From contig CAJWWH010000082.1 of NCBI GenBank assembly GCA_913048545.1, positions 1 to 7,552 of the forward strand: a DNA stretch of 7,552 nt, given 5' to 3'. Position 1 is the first letter of the stretch; each line of letters starts with the position of its first letter. Both the position numbers and the translations under genes were made by a program. The notes beneath the pieces are model-generated. The model saw nothing but the letters and a program-made list of their open reading frames with translations. It searched no databases and was not told where the DNA came from. Origin of the DNA: an uncultured Opitutia bacterium (GTDB taxonomy: Bacteria > Verrucomicrobiota > Verrucomicrobiae > Opitutales > MB11C04). Below are positions 1 through 6,330 of this stretch, piece by piece.

Positions 1-366
1 AATAGGCCCTTTTACTTTTTTCCCACTAAGTGCTTTCGTTAATGCCCAATCTAAATCTCGGCGAGTTGTAGATATATACCATTGCAATCCACCATGAAAC
101 CCGGCTCTTTTGTATTCAGATACATAATAATCAAATTCACCTTGTGTTATCCATGGTGGCAATCCAGCTGGCTTTGGCATTCTCCACCACCAACCCCTTG
201 CTTTACCATCTATGTACATCTTCTTGCTAGTAATTTCAGGCCCATGTAAAATCCCTCGTTTTTTTAATCCACGATCTACTGCATATAAACGTAACAATGC
301 TTCTTCTGCATTTGCATCATACTCGGATGCAGCCTCTGGTAATTGATGATGTAATTGATAAAAAAA
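1..366 (-). CDS. Epoxide-hydrolase-type alpha/beta hydrolase, internal cap-domain fragment
   Basis: Residues 497-618 of the open frame resemble the cap (lid) domain of soluble epoxide hydrolases. FFYQLHHQLPE (497-507) corresponds to the 'DYQLYFQEPG' motif of those enzymes and its Tyr499 to the first epoxide-polarising tyrosine. LPPWITQGEFDYYVSEYKRAGFHGGLQWY (565-593, in two runs: 565-580 and 581-593) corresponds to the segment ending at the second tyrosine (Tyr593). GKKVKGPI (611-618) begins the return to the core fold ('G.k...Pa'). The catalytic nucleophile Asp and oxyanion motif (HGxP) belong upstream of this piece and are absent; the acid and histidine would lie beyond the left edge. Eight of twelve leucines use TTA, unlike the preceding part of the frame. 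This is a fragment of a different gene, probably from another locus or genome. Confidence 0.72.
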
Positions 367-1854
367 TTTTGCATTTTCCTTATCAGTTTCAACCTTTAAC
401 GCATCAAGAATACCATTGGATAAGTCGGTATAGGGTGATTCAGGGTTTACTTTCGAATCAAACTGGGTGTTTTCAGAAAAGTTGTCCCATATGACCTCGG
501 TTGCATTTTCTGACAGATTACGAATTTCCAACAGGTGGGTTTCCTTAAGTTCCTCCAGGAATCCATTCTTGGGGTGGTGCAGGAGTCGGGTGGCCCGTTC
601 GATTCGGGAAAATTTTTCAAAATTTGCAATACCTTCATTTAAAGAAATTATATTTTCTCCGAGCAGAGAGTTTGCATACCGGTCAAATTCCTCTTCAAGT
701 AAAAGGGCGATTTCAAATGCCTCAATTGAAAGAAGATCGAAATCTATTTCAACTGAATCACTTTTTGAATCAATTAACTGATTAAATTTCTGACGAATTT
801 TGCCTGAAAAAGGTAGATTCTTTTTTGTGTCTGTTGGCGATAAGGGAGACGAAAATCGTTTTCCCGGAATTGGCTTTTCATTCTCTCCATTTGGAAGTGT
901 CCATCCGAATGCACAGAAATCATCCCCACTTCCCTCCTTATGAATCATTTCGATAGGATATAATTTTCCTGCTTCTAAAAACTGTGGTTTGCTTTGCAGG
1001 TTTTCAGACCAAGAAAATGAAGTATGGGATTTTGTTTCCACAATCTTTTTGAAATTTTTCTTTCCGGGTTCGGCTATTCGTAGGAGCGATGAATCATCCG
1101 AAAAGATCGAAAATGTATACTCTCCATCAATGGGAGGTTTAATAAAAGCTCGAATTCTCCTTCCAAAACGATCCGCTGTATTTCTACTACTTTCCGCTTT
1201 GGTAAGGTAGGAATTTCGGTCTGGTTTTGAATCTTTAAATACCTTGCTTTTTAAAAGTTCTTCAGTTTGATCACCATCCAAATTCAACCATACTTCTTCA
1301 AGTAAATGATTTTCTTTTGTAACTGCCTGGAATTCTGCATCGATATCCTTCAGGGTTTTGAGAGATGAATTGATCAGTTTTCGAATATCGCCCACTTTTT
1401 TTCGATTTGAAACCCTAGAATCCTGCTCACGCAATAAACGGGCTACCTTTTTCATATTCTGCCCGGCTTCATGAAGGCTGAAATCGACAAGGTTTGATTC
1501 CCTGGGAAGAAATCCATGTTCATTTGCCAATAGGATTTTCCGAGCCGAACTGAATGTACTGTCTTTCAATCCCATGCTTCCAGAAGAATCCAAAAACACG
1601 GTCACTCTTCCACGGTTCCCCTCCTCTTTTTGAAACCGGAGAACGGGACCGGCCAAGGTCATGATAATGGTAATAATAGCTAGGCAGCGAAGACTGGGAA
1701 GGAACCATCGCAGACGACCTGAAGTTCCTTTTTTTATTTCAGTTCGATAAAGAAACCAAATGATACAAGCTACGACCAGGGCGACACTTACGGCCTGCCA
1801 GAGAGGCCATTCCCCAGCCCATAGAAGACGGAAATTATCAAAGTCAGTTTTCAT
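1..1854 (-). CDS. Membrane-anchored VWA protein with PA14 insert, joined in frame to an epoxide-hydrolase fragment; 3' partial
   Basis: One frame is open for 618 codons from the ATG at 1854 to base 1, with no stop. Residues 1-496 are a MoxR-operon VWA protein. Two membrane helices lie at about 19-36 and 50-70, then the MIDAS loop FLDSSGSM (87-94) and a helical, probably coiled stretch (about 130-187). A PA14 domain follows (about 187-335: GRRIRAFIKPPIDGEYTFSI at 231-250, SDDSSLLRI at 252-260, FLEAGKLYPIEM at 292-303). More helices follow, then SPYTDLSNGILDAL (473-486), which carries the VWA threonine (T476). The third MIDAS strand ('SDG') should come next but does not. From about residue 497 the sequence is an epoxide-hydrolase cap domain. 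The VWA portion is therefore truncated, and the join is suspected to be artificial. The first ~496 residues are firmly a coding part of the operon; the whole 618-residue product may not exist in any cell. Confidence 0.8.
   Translation of the reverse strand, partial: MKTDFDNFRLLWAGEWPLWQAVSVALVVACIIWFLYRTEIKKGTSGRLRWFLPSLRCLAIITIIMTLAGPVLRFQKEEGNRGRVTVFLDSSGSMGLKDSTFSSARKILLANEHGFLPRESNLVDFSLHEAGQNMKKVARLLREQDSRVSNRKKVGDIRKLINSSLKTLKDIDAEFQAVTKENHLLEEVWLNLDGDQTEELLKSKVFKDSKPDRNSYLTKAESSRNTADRFGRRIRAFIKPPIDGEYTFSIFSDDSSLLRIAEPGKKNFKKIVETKSHTSFSWSENLQSKPQFLEAGKLYPIEMIHKEGSGDDFCAFGWTLPNGENEKPIPGKRFSSPLSPTDTKKNLPFSGKIRQKFNQLIDSKSDSVEIDFDLLSIEAFEIALLLEEEFDRYANSLLGENIISLNEGIANFEKFSRIERATRLLHHPKNGFLEELKETHLLEIRNLSENATEVIWDNFSENTQFDSKVNPESPYTDLSNGILDALKVETDKENAKFFYQLHHQLPEAASEYDANAEEALLRLYAVDRGLKKRGILHGPEITSKKMYIDGKARGWWWRMPKPAGLPPWITQGEFDYYVSEYKRAGFHGGLQWYISTTRRDLDWALTKALSGKKVKGPI
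360..405 (-). other. Probable chimeric junction between VWA gene and hydrolase gene
   Basis: The VWA-type sequence is recognisable up to about residue 486 (GILDAL, ending near 397) and hydrolase sequence from about residue 497 (position 366 downwards). The intervening KVETDKENAK could belong to either side. No transposase, terminal repeat, integrase site or tRNA is visible at the join, and the reading frame is kept. Placement is approximate because it rests on remembered family motifs, not on an alignment. Confidence 0.65.
850..1296 (-). other. PA14 domain nested inside the VWA domain
   Basis: Residues about 187-335 of the VWA protein match the PA14 pattern in order: an opening EVWLNLDGDQTEEL segment, the core FGRRIRAFIKPPIDGEYTF followed by SDDSSLLRI, then a late strand with FLEAGKLYPIEM and FGWTLPNG. 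PA14 domains bind carbohydrates or act as protein-interaction modules on exported proteins. Its position, after the first MIDAS loop but before the TDL threonine motif, makes it an insertion within the VWA fold rather than an appended domain. The membrane topology puts it outside the cytoplasmic membrane. The boundaries are approximate. Confidence 0.75.
1851..1854 (-). promoter_or_regulatory. ATGA stop/start overlap (translational coupling)
   Basis: The minus-strand ATGA holds the ATG of the VWA/PA14 gene and the TGA of the BatA-like gene. A purine-rich GGGAAG stretch lies eight bases before the ATG and could act as a weak ribosome binding site. The overlap supports co-translation and fixes the start of the last gene. 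Confidence 0.75.
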
Positions 1855-4229
1855 CGAACGATCTTCCCAAACTTTCGAAGCAGGATAATTTCCATAAGGA
1901 TCAATCCGAGTACCACCGCGAGCATAATTTTCCAGGTTTCCCTGCCAAATTTTCGATGACTGTCCATGGTGAGATAGGCATTCCAGCCTTCTCCATTTCT
2001 TCCATCAATCCGGTTCACATTTTCAGCAAGTTCTTTTGAAATTTCATTTATTGTATCCTCTTTTGCTTTTTCTAAATTTGATTCCGAGGGGGAAGCAAGA
2101 ACCACAAATTTGGCAATAACTTGTTCATTATTTGAAAGAGCGTATATACCGGGTAATCGGGTATCAGTGAATTCAAGCAGATATTTATCTTTTCGTTTGC
2201 GGGGGATCAATTTTCTGAATGAATCGTTGGGAATGGTAAGCTCGTATTCCAATTGGGCACCATCTTCCGAAAGGTAATAGGTAAGTGGGTATCCAGCCCG
2301 TACAGTTTGAGGAGGTAGAACTTTTTCAGACAGATAGGTTGTGATTTGTTGTGTGAAAGGAAGGAAGCTAGGCCGGGTTGGTAGATTATTCCAGTCCGTA
2401 TCAATACTGCTAGCCCAAAACATGACCACTCCCTTTCCCACCTTTTTTTCTGACAGAATGGGATCTCCATTTTCAAGCCTGGCCACGACAGTAACCGTTG
2501 GTACACTCCTCGATTTTACTTCATCCAAATCATGCCATTTTTTAATCAGGCCTTCAGACAGACTTCCGTTTCTTGGATCGTTAAACATTGAAAGTGCAGG
2601 GTGCTCGAAGTAAGAACGGTTAAATTTTTTATAAGTCAGCTCATTTTGCAGATTTCCTTTTTCGCCGAGGATTGGCATGGGTAAAAGACCTGAACCAGTT
2701 ACCCCCAAATTTTCATTGTACCATCCGGAGTTTACTTGATTACCGGAACAGATTAAAAGTCCGCCCCCATTTACAATAAAAGATTCAATTTCTTCAGTAA
2801 TGGTTGATTCAAGTTCTTTTACATTCGCCAGAACAATCAATCTCGCTTCTCCGAATTGTTCAGCTTTTTTAAACTGCTCAATTGGAATTGTGGTGGCTTT
2901 TATAAGATCCTTCATTTCCAAGTCCTTATCTTCCTTATGCTTGTTTTCAATGAAGGGGGTTAGTGCTAATTTTAGAAAGTCGGATTCTCCACGCAGCCAT
3001 TCCCTGGATGGATCACCATCTATTATAAGCACATCAATTTGTTCAATAACACTGATTGCAACACTCCTTCGGTTATCCTGAGGTAGGTCATCAGCAATCA
3101 TCAGTTCAACATGCAGGACTTTTGGTCCGGCCTGATCGAAGTGATGGCTGAATGCAACCTGAGCAGTTGCCTGTGGGCCCATAGATAGAGCAGCTTCATC
3201 AATCGTTGATTCATTTTGATCCGCGGTCAGGATGACTCGCAGATCACCTTCGAATGATTCGTCACTCAAATTTCGAATGGTGGCCCGGACTCTTACCGGA
3301 TGTCCCACTCCAACGGTTTGAGAAGAGAGTACAATTTTTTCAACCAAAAGATTTTTCTTCGCTTCTTGTCCAAAATCTACCCAGGTTAATTCTGGTGCAT
3401 TTGGACTGGCGTTTAACCTTTCACGAAATGAATCAATTGCGGCTCTGTCCCATTCCATCCAGTCAGAGTTACGGAAGTCAGAAAGCAGGATAATTTCTCT
3501 TTTGAGATTTTTACCCTCTGAAACAATGGAAAGTGCCTGATCCAGTGAAGCCAGAATGGAAGCTTGATCACCAAGTGCGTTAAGATTGCCAACGCCCAGA
3601 TCGAGGGCAAATGGATCGGCGGTGGGTTTTTCAAAAAGGGGGGAGGGCATACCGCCAAGTTGTATAATCGTTGTTTCCGATTGTTGGTTCATATTTTTCA
3701 AAAAGCCTGAAATAAAAGACTGAGCTTTTGAAAACCCATCATTGGTATTCATTGATAAACTATCGTCCAGTAGGATAACCGTACTGGCAGGAACTTCACC
3801 GGAAAGTGAAGAGATTTCTTTATCCTTTCCCCATTCGGGAAGGAATCCAATTGCTCCCAGTATAACTCCAATCACACAGGCTGCACTCAAAATACCCCAT
3901 AGCCAACGGGTGGTGGAAGAAAACGCCAGAAAAATTAAAAAAAGTAGGGCTGCGATGGGGAGGATTAAAAAGAACAGAAATGAATTCCAATTCATAACCA
4001 CCATCCGGGCAAGTGTGAGGGCAAGAATAATCGGGATGGAGCAACGAATGATTAGAATGATCCATTGTTCCAACTGAATTTGCTTACGATTTTTACGAAG
4101 AACGGATTCAAGCAAATGAGTCGCCCCCCATTTAATAACTTTGAAACGACTTCGGTTAAAAAGGTGAATGATCAAGGGGGCAAGTGCTGCCAATGTCCCC
4201 AGTACGAGTGCTCCGTTTAAAAAACTCAC
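1851..4229 (-). CDS. BatA-like membrane protein: N-terminal membrane helices, VWA, GATase1-like domain
   Basis: This is a 792-residue membrane protein of the BatA/'aerotolerance regulator N-terminal' type. The hallmark N-terminus is present: a helix at about 6-23 leading to HLFNRSRFKVIKWGATHLL (22-40), then a second helix at about 56-78. Two further hydrophobic segments (about 83-104 and 109-130) follow before the VWA domain; related proteins often have fewer. The VWA MIDAS reads DDSLSM (155-160), with LLSDFRN (248-254) later. A beta-rich CARDB-like stretch (about 295-395) precedes a class I glutamine-amidotransferase-like fold (about 396-630: VLIIDGDPSRE at 399-409, NGGGLLICSGNQV at 487-499). 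A C-terminal helix (about 767-785) is followed by basic residues, so most of the protein should face the periplasm. The amidotransferase-like domain is probably non-enzymatic, as is usual for this family, although Cys494 is near the turn. It overlaps its neighbours by four bases on both sides. The likely role is as a membrane-bound client of the MoxR ATPase; the pathway is unknown. Confidence 0.9.
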   Translation of the reverse strand: MSFLNGALVLGTLAALAPLIIHLFNRSRFKVIKWGATHLLESVLRKNRKQIQLEQWIILIIRCSIPIILALTLARMVVMNWNSFLFFLILPIAALLFLIFLAFSSTTRWLWGILSAACVIGVILGAIGFLPEWGKDKEISSLSGEVPASTVILLDDSLSMNTNDGFSKAQSFISGFLKNMNQQSETTIIQLGGMPSPLFEKPTADPFALDLGVGNLNALGDQASILASLDQALSIVSEGKNLKREIILLSDFRNSDWMEWDRAAIDSFRERLNASPNAPELTWVDFGQEAKKNLLVEKIVLSSQTVGVGHPVRVRATIRNLSDESFEGDLRVILTADQNESTIDEAALSMGPQATAQVAFSHHFDQAGPKVLHVELMIADDLPQDNRRSVAISVIEQIDVLIIDGDPSREWLRGESDFLKLALTPFIENKHKEDKDLEMKDLIKATTIPIEQFKKAEQFGEARLIVLANVKELESTITEEIESFIVNGGGLLICSGNQVNSGWYNENLGVTGSGLLPMPILGEKGNLQNELTYKKFNRSYFEHPALSMFNDPRNGSLSEGLIKKWHDLDEVKSRSVPTVTVVARLENGDPILSEKKVGKGVVMFWASSIDTDWNNLPTRPSFLPFTQQITTYLSEKVLPPQTVRAGYPLTYYLSEDGAQLEYELTIPNDSFRKLIPRKRKDKYLLEFTDTRLPGIYALSNNEQVIAKFVVLASPSESNLEKAKEDTINEISKELAENVNRIDGRNGEGWNAYLTMDSHRKFGRETWKIMLAVVLGLILMEIILLRKFGKIVR
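4226..4229 (-). promoter_or_regulatory. GTGA stop/start overlap (translational coupling)
   Basis: The minus-strand bases GTGA contain both the GTG start of the BatA-like gene and the TGA stop of the DUF58 gene. No Shine-Dalgarno-like stretch precedes the GTG, so re-initiation by ribosomes ending DUF58 is the likely mode of translation. This also decides the start of the 792-residue protein, whose second residue onward (SFLNGALVLG) is the conserved family N-terminus. Confidence 0.75.
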
Positions 4230-5146
4230 AGGTGAACTGGCATGCCAGCCTTGCCCCGGGCAGCAAGGAATGAGGCAAGTCCTTCAGCATAGGGCTCATC
4301 CGTGGTCATGGGGAAAAGTTGAACCCGATGTTTATGGCATCCTTTGACCAATTCCTCTCGGTATTCTCTCAAGTTTTCCAAATATGCCTCCCTCAAGTGT
4401 TGCGGATCGATTGTGTGACGGATTCCCTCCTGTTCCAAGCAATCAAAACGAGTCCAAGACTGGAATGGGAATTCCAGTTCATCCCGGTGCCAGATTTGAA
4501 AAATTACAACATCATGCTTGGCGTGATTAAAGTGGGCCAAGCCTTTTAGAATCGAGGGAATATCTCCAAAACAATCCGATACAATGACCACCAATCCGCG
4601 TTTTTTTAGTTGAGGGGCAATCTCATGGAATACTTTTCCAAGATCCGTGTCTTCACCAGCCTTGGTTTCTCCAAGTAAGTCAATGATTTGCCTGGTATGT
4701 GATGCACCCCCCCGTGGTGGGACAAGAGAACGGACTTTTGAATCAAAGGTGGTCAGGCCAACGCTGTCGGTTTGTCGAAGTGTGAGGTATGCAAAGCAGG
4801 CGGCTAATCTGGACCCGTATGCGAGTTTGCTCAGTCCATTTTCCTCCTCTCCACAATAGGCCATTGATCCACTGGCATCGAGTAAGAGATGGCATCGTAA
4901 ATTGGTCTCTTCTTCATATTCCCGAACATAGTAGCGGTCGGTTTTGGCAAACACTTTCCAGTCGAGCCGGCGGATTTCATCCCCCGGTGTATAAGCTCGG
5001 TGCTGCTTGAATTCTACGCTGAACCCCTTGTGGGGCGAACGGTGTAAGCCCGAACAGAACCCTTCAACCACACGCCTTGCCAGTACCTGATGATTGGCGA
5101 GGCGGGATAGATCCTTAGGATCGAGGTAATCAGTAACAGTGGCCAT
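4226..5146 (-). CDS. DUF58 (VWA-like) protein, MoxR partner
   Basis: This 306-residue protein of the DUF58 family is nearly always encoded beside MoxR ATPases and is thought to be their cytosolic VWA-type partner. The DUF58 signature is clear: YTPGDEIRRLDWKVFAKT (52-69) followed by YVREYEEE (73-80). A VWA-type metal-ion-dependent adhesion site follows: DASGSM (90-95), the threonine of EDTDL (T167) and SD (190-191). All MIDAS positions are present, so metal binding is likely. No membrane segment is visible, unlike many DUF58 proteins that have N-terminal helices. The ATG at 5146 is the only start available, since the MoxR stop TAA lies in the same frame 24 bases upstream with no ATG/GTG/TTG between. 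The stop TGA overlaps the GTG start of the next gene, which implies translational coupling. The biochemical role is not established for the family. Confidence 0.94.
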   Translation of the reverse strand: MATVTDYLDPKDLSRLANHQVLARRVVEGFCSGLHRSPHKGFSVEFKQHRAYTPGDEIRRLDWKVFAKTDRYYVREYEEETNLRCHLLLDASGSMAYCGEEENGLSKLAYGSRLAACFAYLTLRQTDSVGLTTFDSKVRSLVPPRGGASHTRQIIDLLGETKAGEDTDLGKVFHEIAPQLKKRGLVVIVSDCFGDIPSILKGLAHFNHAKHDVVIFQIWHRDELEFPFQSWTRFDCLEQEGIRHTIDPQHLREAYLENLREYREELVKGCHKHRVQLFPMTTDEPYAEGLASFLAARGKAGMPVHL

Positions 5147-5167
5147 CCGAATAACGGAGCGAAGTAA

Positions 5168-6193
5168 TTATAATATGGCTTCGTTTTTTTCGGGAACCGC
5201 TTCGAGGCAACGGTCGATGATTGATTCAACCGTTATTCCCTCAGCCTCTGCATTAAAGGTGGGGACTATTCGATGTCGAAGGACAGGGTGTGCTAAGGCT
5301 TTAACATCCTCTACTTTTGCAGCGAAACGACCGTTTAAGAGTGCCCTTACTTTGGATCCTAAAATGAGTTGCTGACAGGCACGGGGGCCGGGTCCCCAGT
5401 CAATTAAATCCTTAACCCAGTTTTCTGCCCCCTCTTCTTTTGGCCGGGCCATTCTCACCAAATCCAAAACATAGTCATATACATGGTCTGGTACCGGAAC
5501 TTTTCGAACAGTTTCCTGACACCTTTGAAGGGTTGGGCCATCTATAACAGGTTCCAGTTTTGATTCAAATGTTGATGTGGTTTGCTCAATTATTTGCCTC
5601 TCTTCCTCCCGGCTTGGATATTCAACAATTACCTGAAAGAGGAAACGGTCGCGTTGTGCCTCCGGTAGTGGATAGGTACCTTCTTGTTCAATCGGATTCT
5701 GGGTCGCCAGTACGAAGAATGGTTCATCCAAATTATAAGTCGCTCCACCAATTGTAACCGAGTGTTCCTGCATCGCTTCCAAAAGGGCAGCCTGAGTTTT
5801 GGGTGGTGTCCGGTTAATCTCATCCGCCAGAATCATCTGACTGAAAATTGGTCCTTTCTCAAAAACCAGTTCGCGGTGTCCTGTTTTTTTGTCTTCCTGA
5901 ATAATATCTGTACCGGTTATATCCGCGGGCATGAGGTCGGGAGTGAATTGAATCCGCCTGAAACTCAAGTCAATCGCCTGGGACAGGGAACGGATCATCA
6001 ATGTCTTGGCCAAACCGGGAACACCTTCCAATAAACAGTGCCCACGGGCAAGCATGGCAATAAGCAGTTGCTCCAATACTTTGTCCTGCCCAACAATTAC
6101 CTGATGAACCTGGTCCTTAATTTTTTCGTACGCTTCAACCAATTGCTTGGCCATTTCTTCATCATCACTTTTATTCTTTTTGGCTGGGCTCAT
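5168..6193 (-). CDS. MoxR-family AAA+ ATPase
   Basis: This 341-residue cytosolic AAA+ ATPase is of the usual MoxR length. MoxR proteins use ATP hydrolysis as chaperone-like machines that activate or assemble partner proteins carrying VWA domains. Visible motifs are the Walker A variant GVPGLAKT (57-64) typical of MoxR; conserved [13 protein letters not shown] (84-96); Walker B ILADEIN (121-127); the following [16 protein letters not shown] (128-143) helix; sensor 1 ATQNP (163-167); the EAQRDRF arginine region (178-184); and sensor 2 GPGPRA (267-272). The first ~15 residues are charged and low in complexity. The ATG at 6193 is the furthest-upstream possible start, because an in-frame TAA lies two codons before it; no Shine-Dalgarno is seen. 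It is the first gene of the operon, followed after 21 bases by the DUF58 gene, its usual partner. All catalytic motifs look intact. Confidence 0.96.
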   Translation of the reverse strand: MSPAKKNKSDDEEMAKQLVEAYEKIKDQVHQVIVGQDKVLEQLLIAMLARGHCLLEGVPGLAKTLMIRSLSQAIDLSFRRIQFTPDLMPADITGTDIIQEDKKTGHRELVFEKGPIFSQMILADEINRTPPKTQAALLEAMQEHSVTIGGATYNLDEPFFVLATQNPIEQEGTYPLPEAQRDRFLFQVIVEYPSREEERQIIEQTTSTFESKLEPVIDGPTLQRCQETVRKVPVPDHVYDYVLDLVRMARPKEEGAENWVKDLIDWGPGPRACQQLILGSKVRALLNGRFAAKVEDVKALAHPVLRHRIVPTFNAEAEGITVESIIDRCLEAVPEKNEAIL

Positions 6194-6330
6194 TTTTTAT
6201 TAGGTAATGGACTGTTTAAGGGTTATAATATTTGTAAAAATATAATAATATTAGTTCTCAAATTCATTGATTTGAGATGCAATCCCAAAAAAGCAAAAAA
6301 AATTTATTTTTTTAAAGAGATTCGAAAGAG
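6194..6330 (-). promoter_or_regulatory. AT-rich intergenic region, probable leader/promoter of the MoxR operon
   Basis: This is the only gap of any size between genes in the window and it lies directly upstream of the first gene of the MoxR operon. It is strongly AT-rich, with several TATTAT-like hexamers on the minus strand (for example 6225-6230) that could serve as a -10 box. I could not pair any of them with a convincing -35 at normal spacing. Near the end of the upstream gene (6293-6316) there is an A-run/T-run that could form a weak all-AT stem, but there is no GC-rich terminator hairpin. No Shine-Dalgarno-like sequence precedes the MoxR ATG. Promoter function is inferred from position. 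Confidence 0.4.
6256..6277. repeat. Perfect 8-bp inverted repeat with 6-base spacer
   Basis: TCTCAAAT and ATTTGAGA form perfect 8-bp arms around a 6-base spacer, about 63 bases upstream of the MoxR start codon and 55 bases past the upstream gene's stop. This is symmetric enough to be an operator for a dimeric regulator. It could also form a weak hairpin in RNA, but it is AT-rich and no uninterrupted U-run follows it on the minus strand, so a strong intrinsic terminator is unlikely. The repeat is seen directly; any role is inferred. Confidence 0.4.

Noticed and set aside
297..1708. Several short open frames on both strands (for example 467-781 plus, 989-1210 plus, 1520-1708 minus)
   Set aside because: They lie within the continuous 618-codon minus-strand frame, lack recognisable domains and are best read as shadows of it.
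4237..4248. 12-bp perfect palindrome CTGGCATGCCAG just before the BatA-like GTG start
   Set aside because: It lies in coding sequence of the DUF58 C-terminus. A 12-bp palindrome is expected by chance about once or twice in 7.5 kb, and nothing else marks it as an operator.
4707..4713. Run of seven C (G on the coding strand) inside the DUF58 gene, possible phase-variable tract
   Set aside because: Seven bases is short for slippage-driven variation, the frame is intact, and the run encodes an ordinary Arg-Gly-Gly stretch near a loop.
1..6193. MoxR plus VWA proteins as a novel anti-phage defence system
   Set aside because: MoxR-VWA pairs do occur in defence-related ternary systems, but the DUF58 plus BatA-like context here is the widespread chromosomal arrangement. 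No effector such as a nuclease, protease, phosphatase or kinase and no mobile-element marker is visible.
6293..6316. A-run/T-run after the phosphodiesterase gene as an intrinsic terminator
   Set aside because: The stem would consist only of A-T pairs and has no GC core, so a functional terminator cannot be supported.
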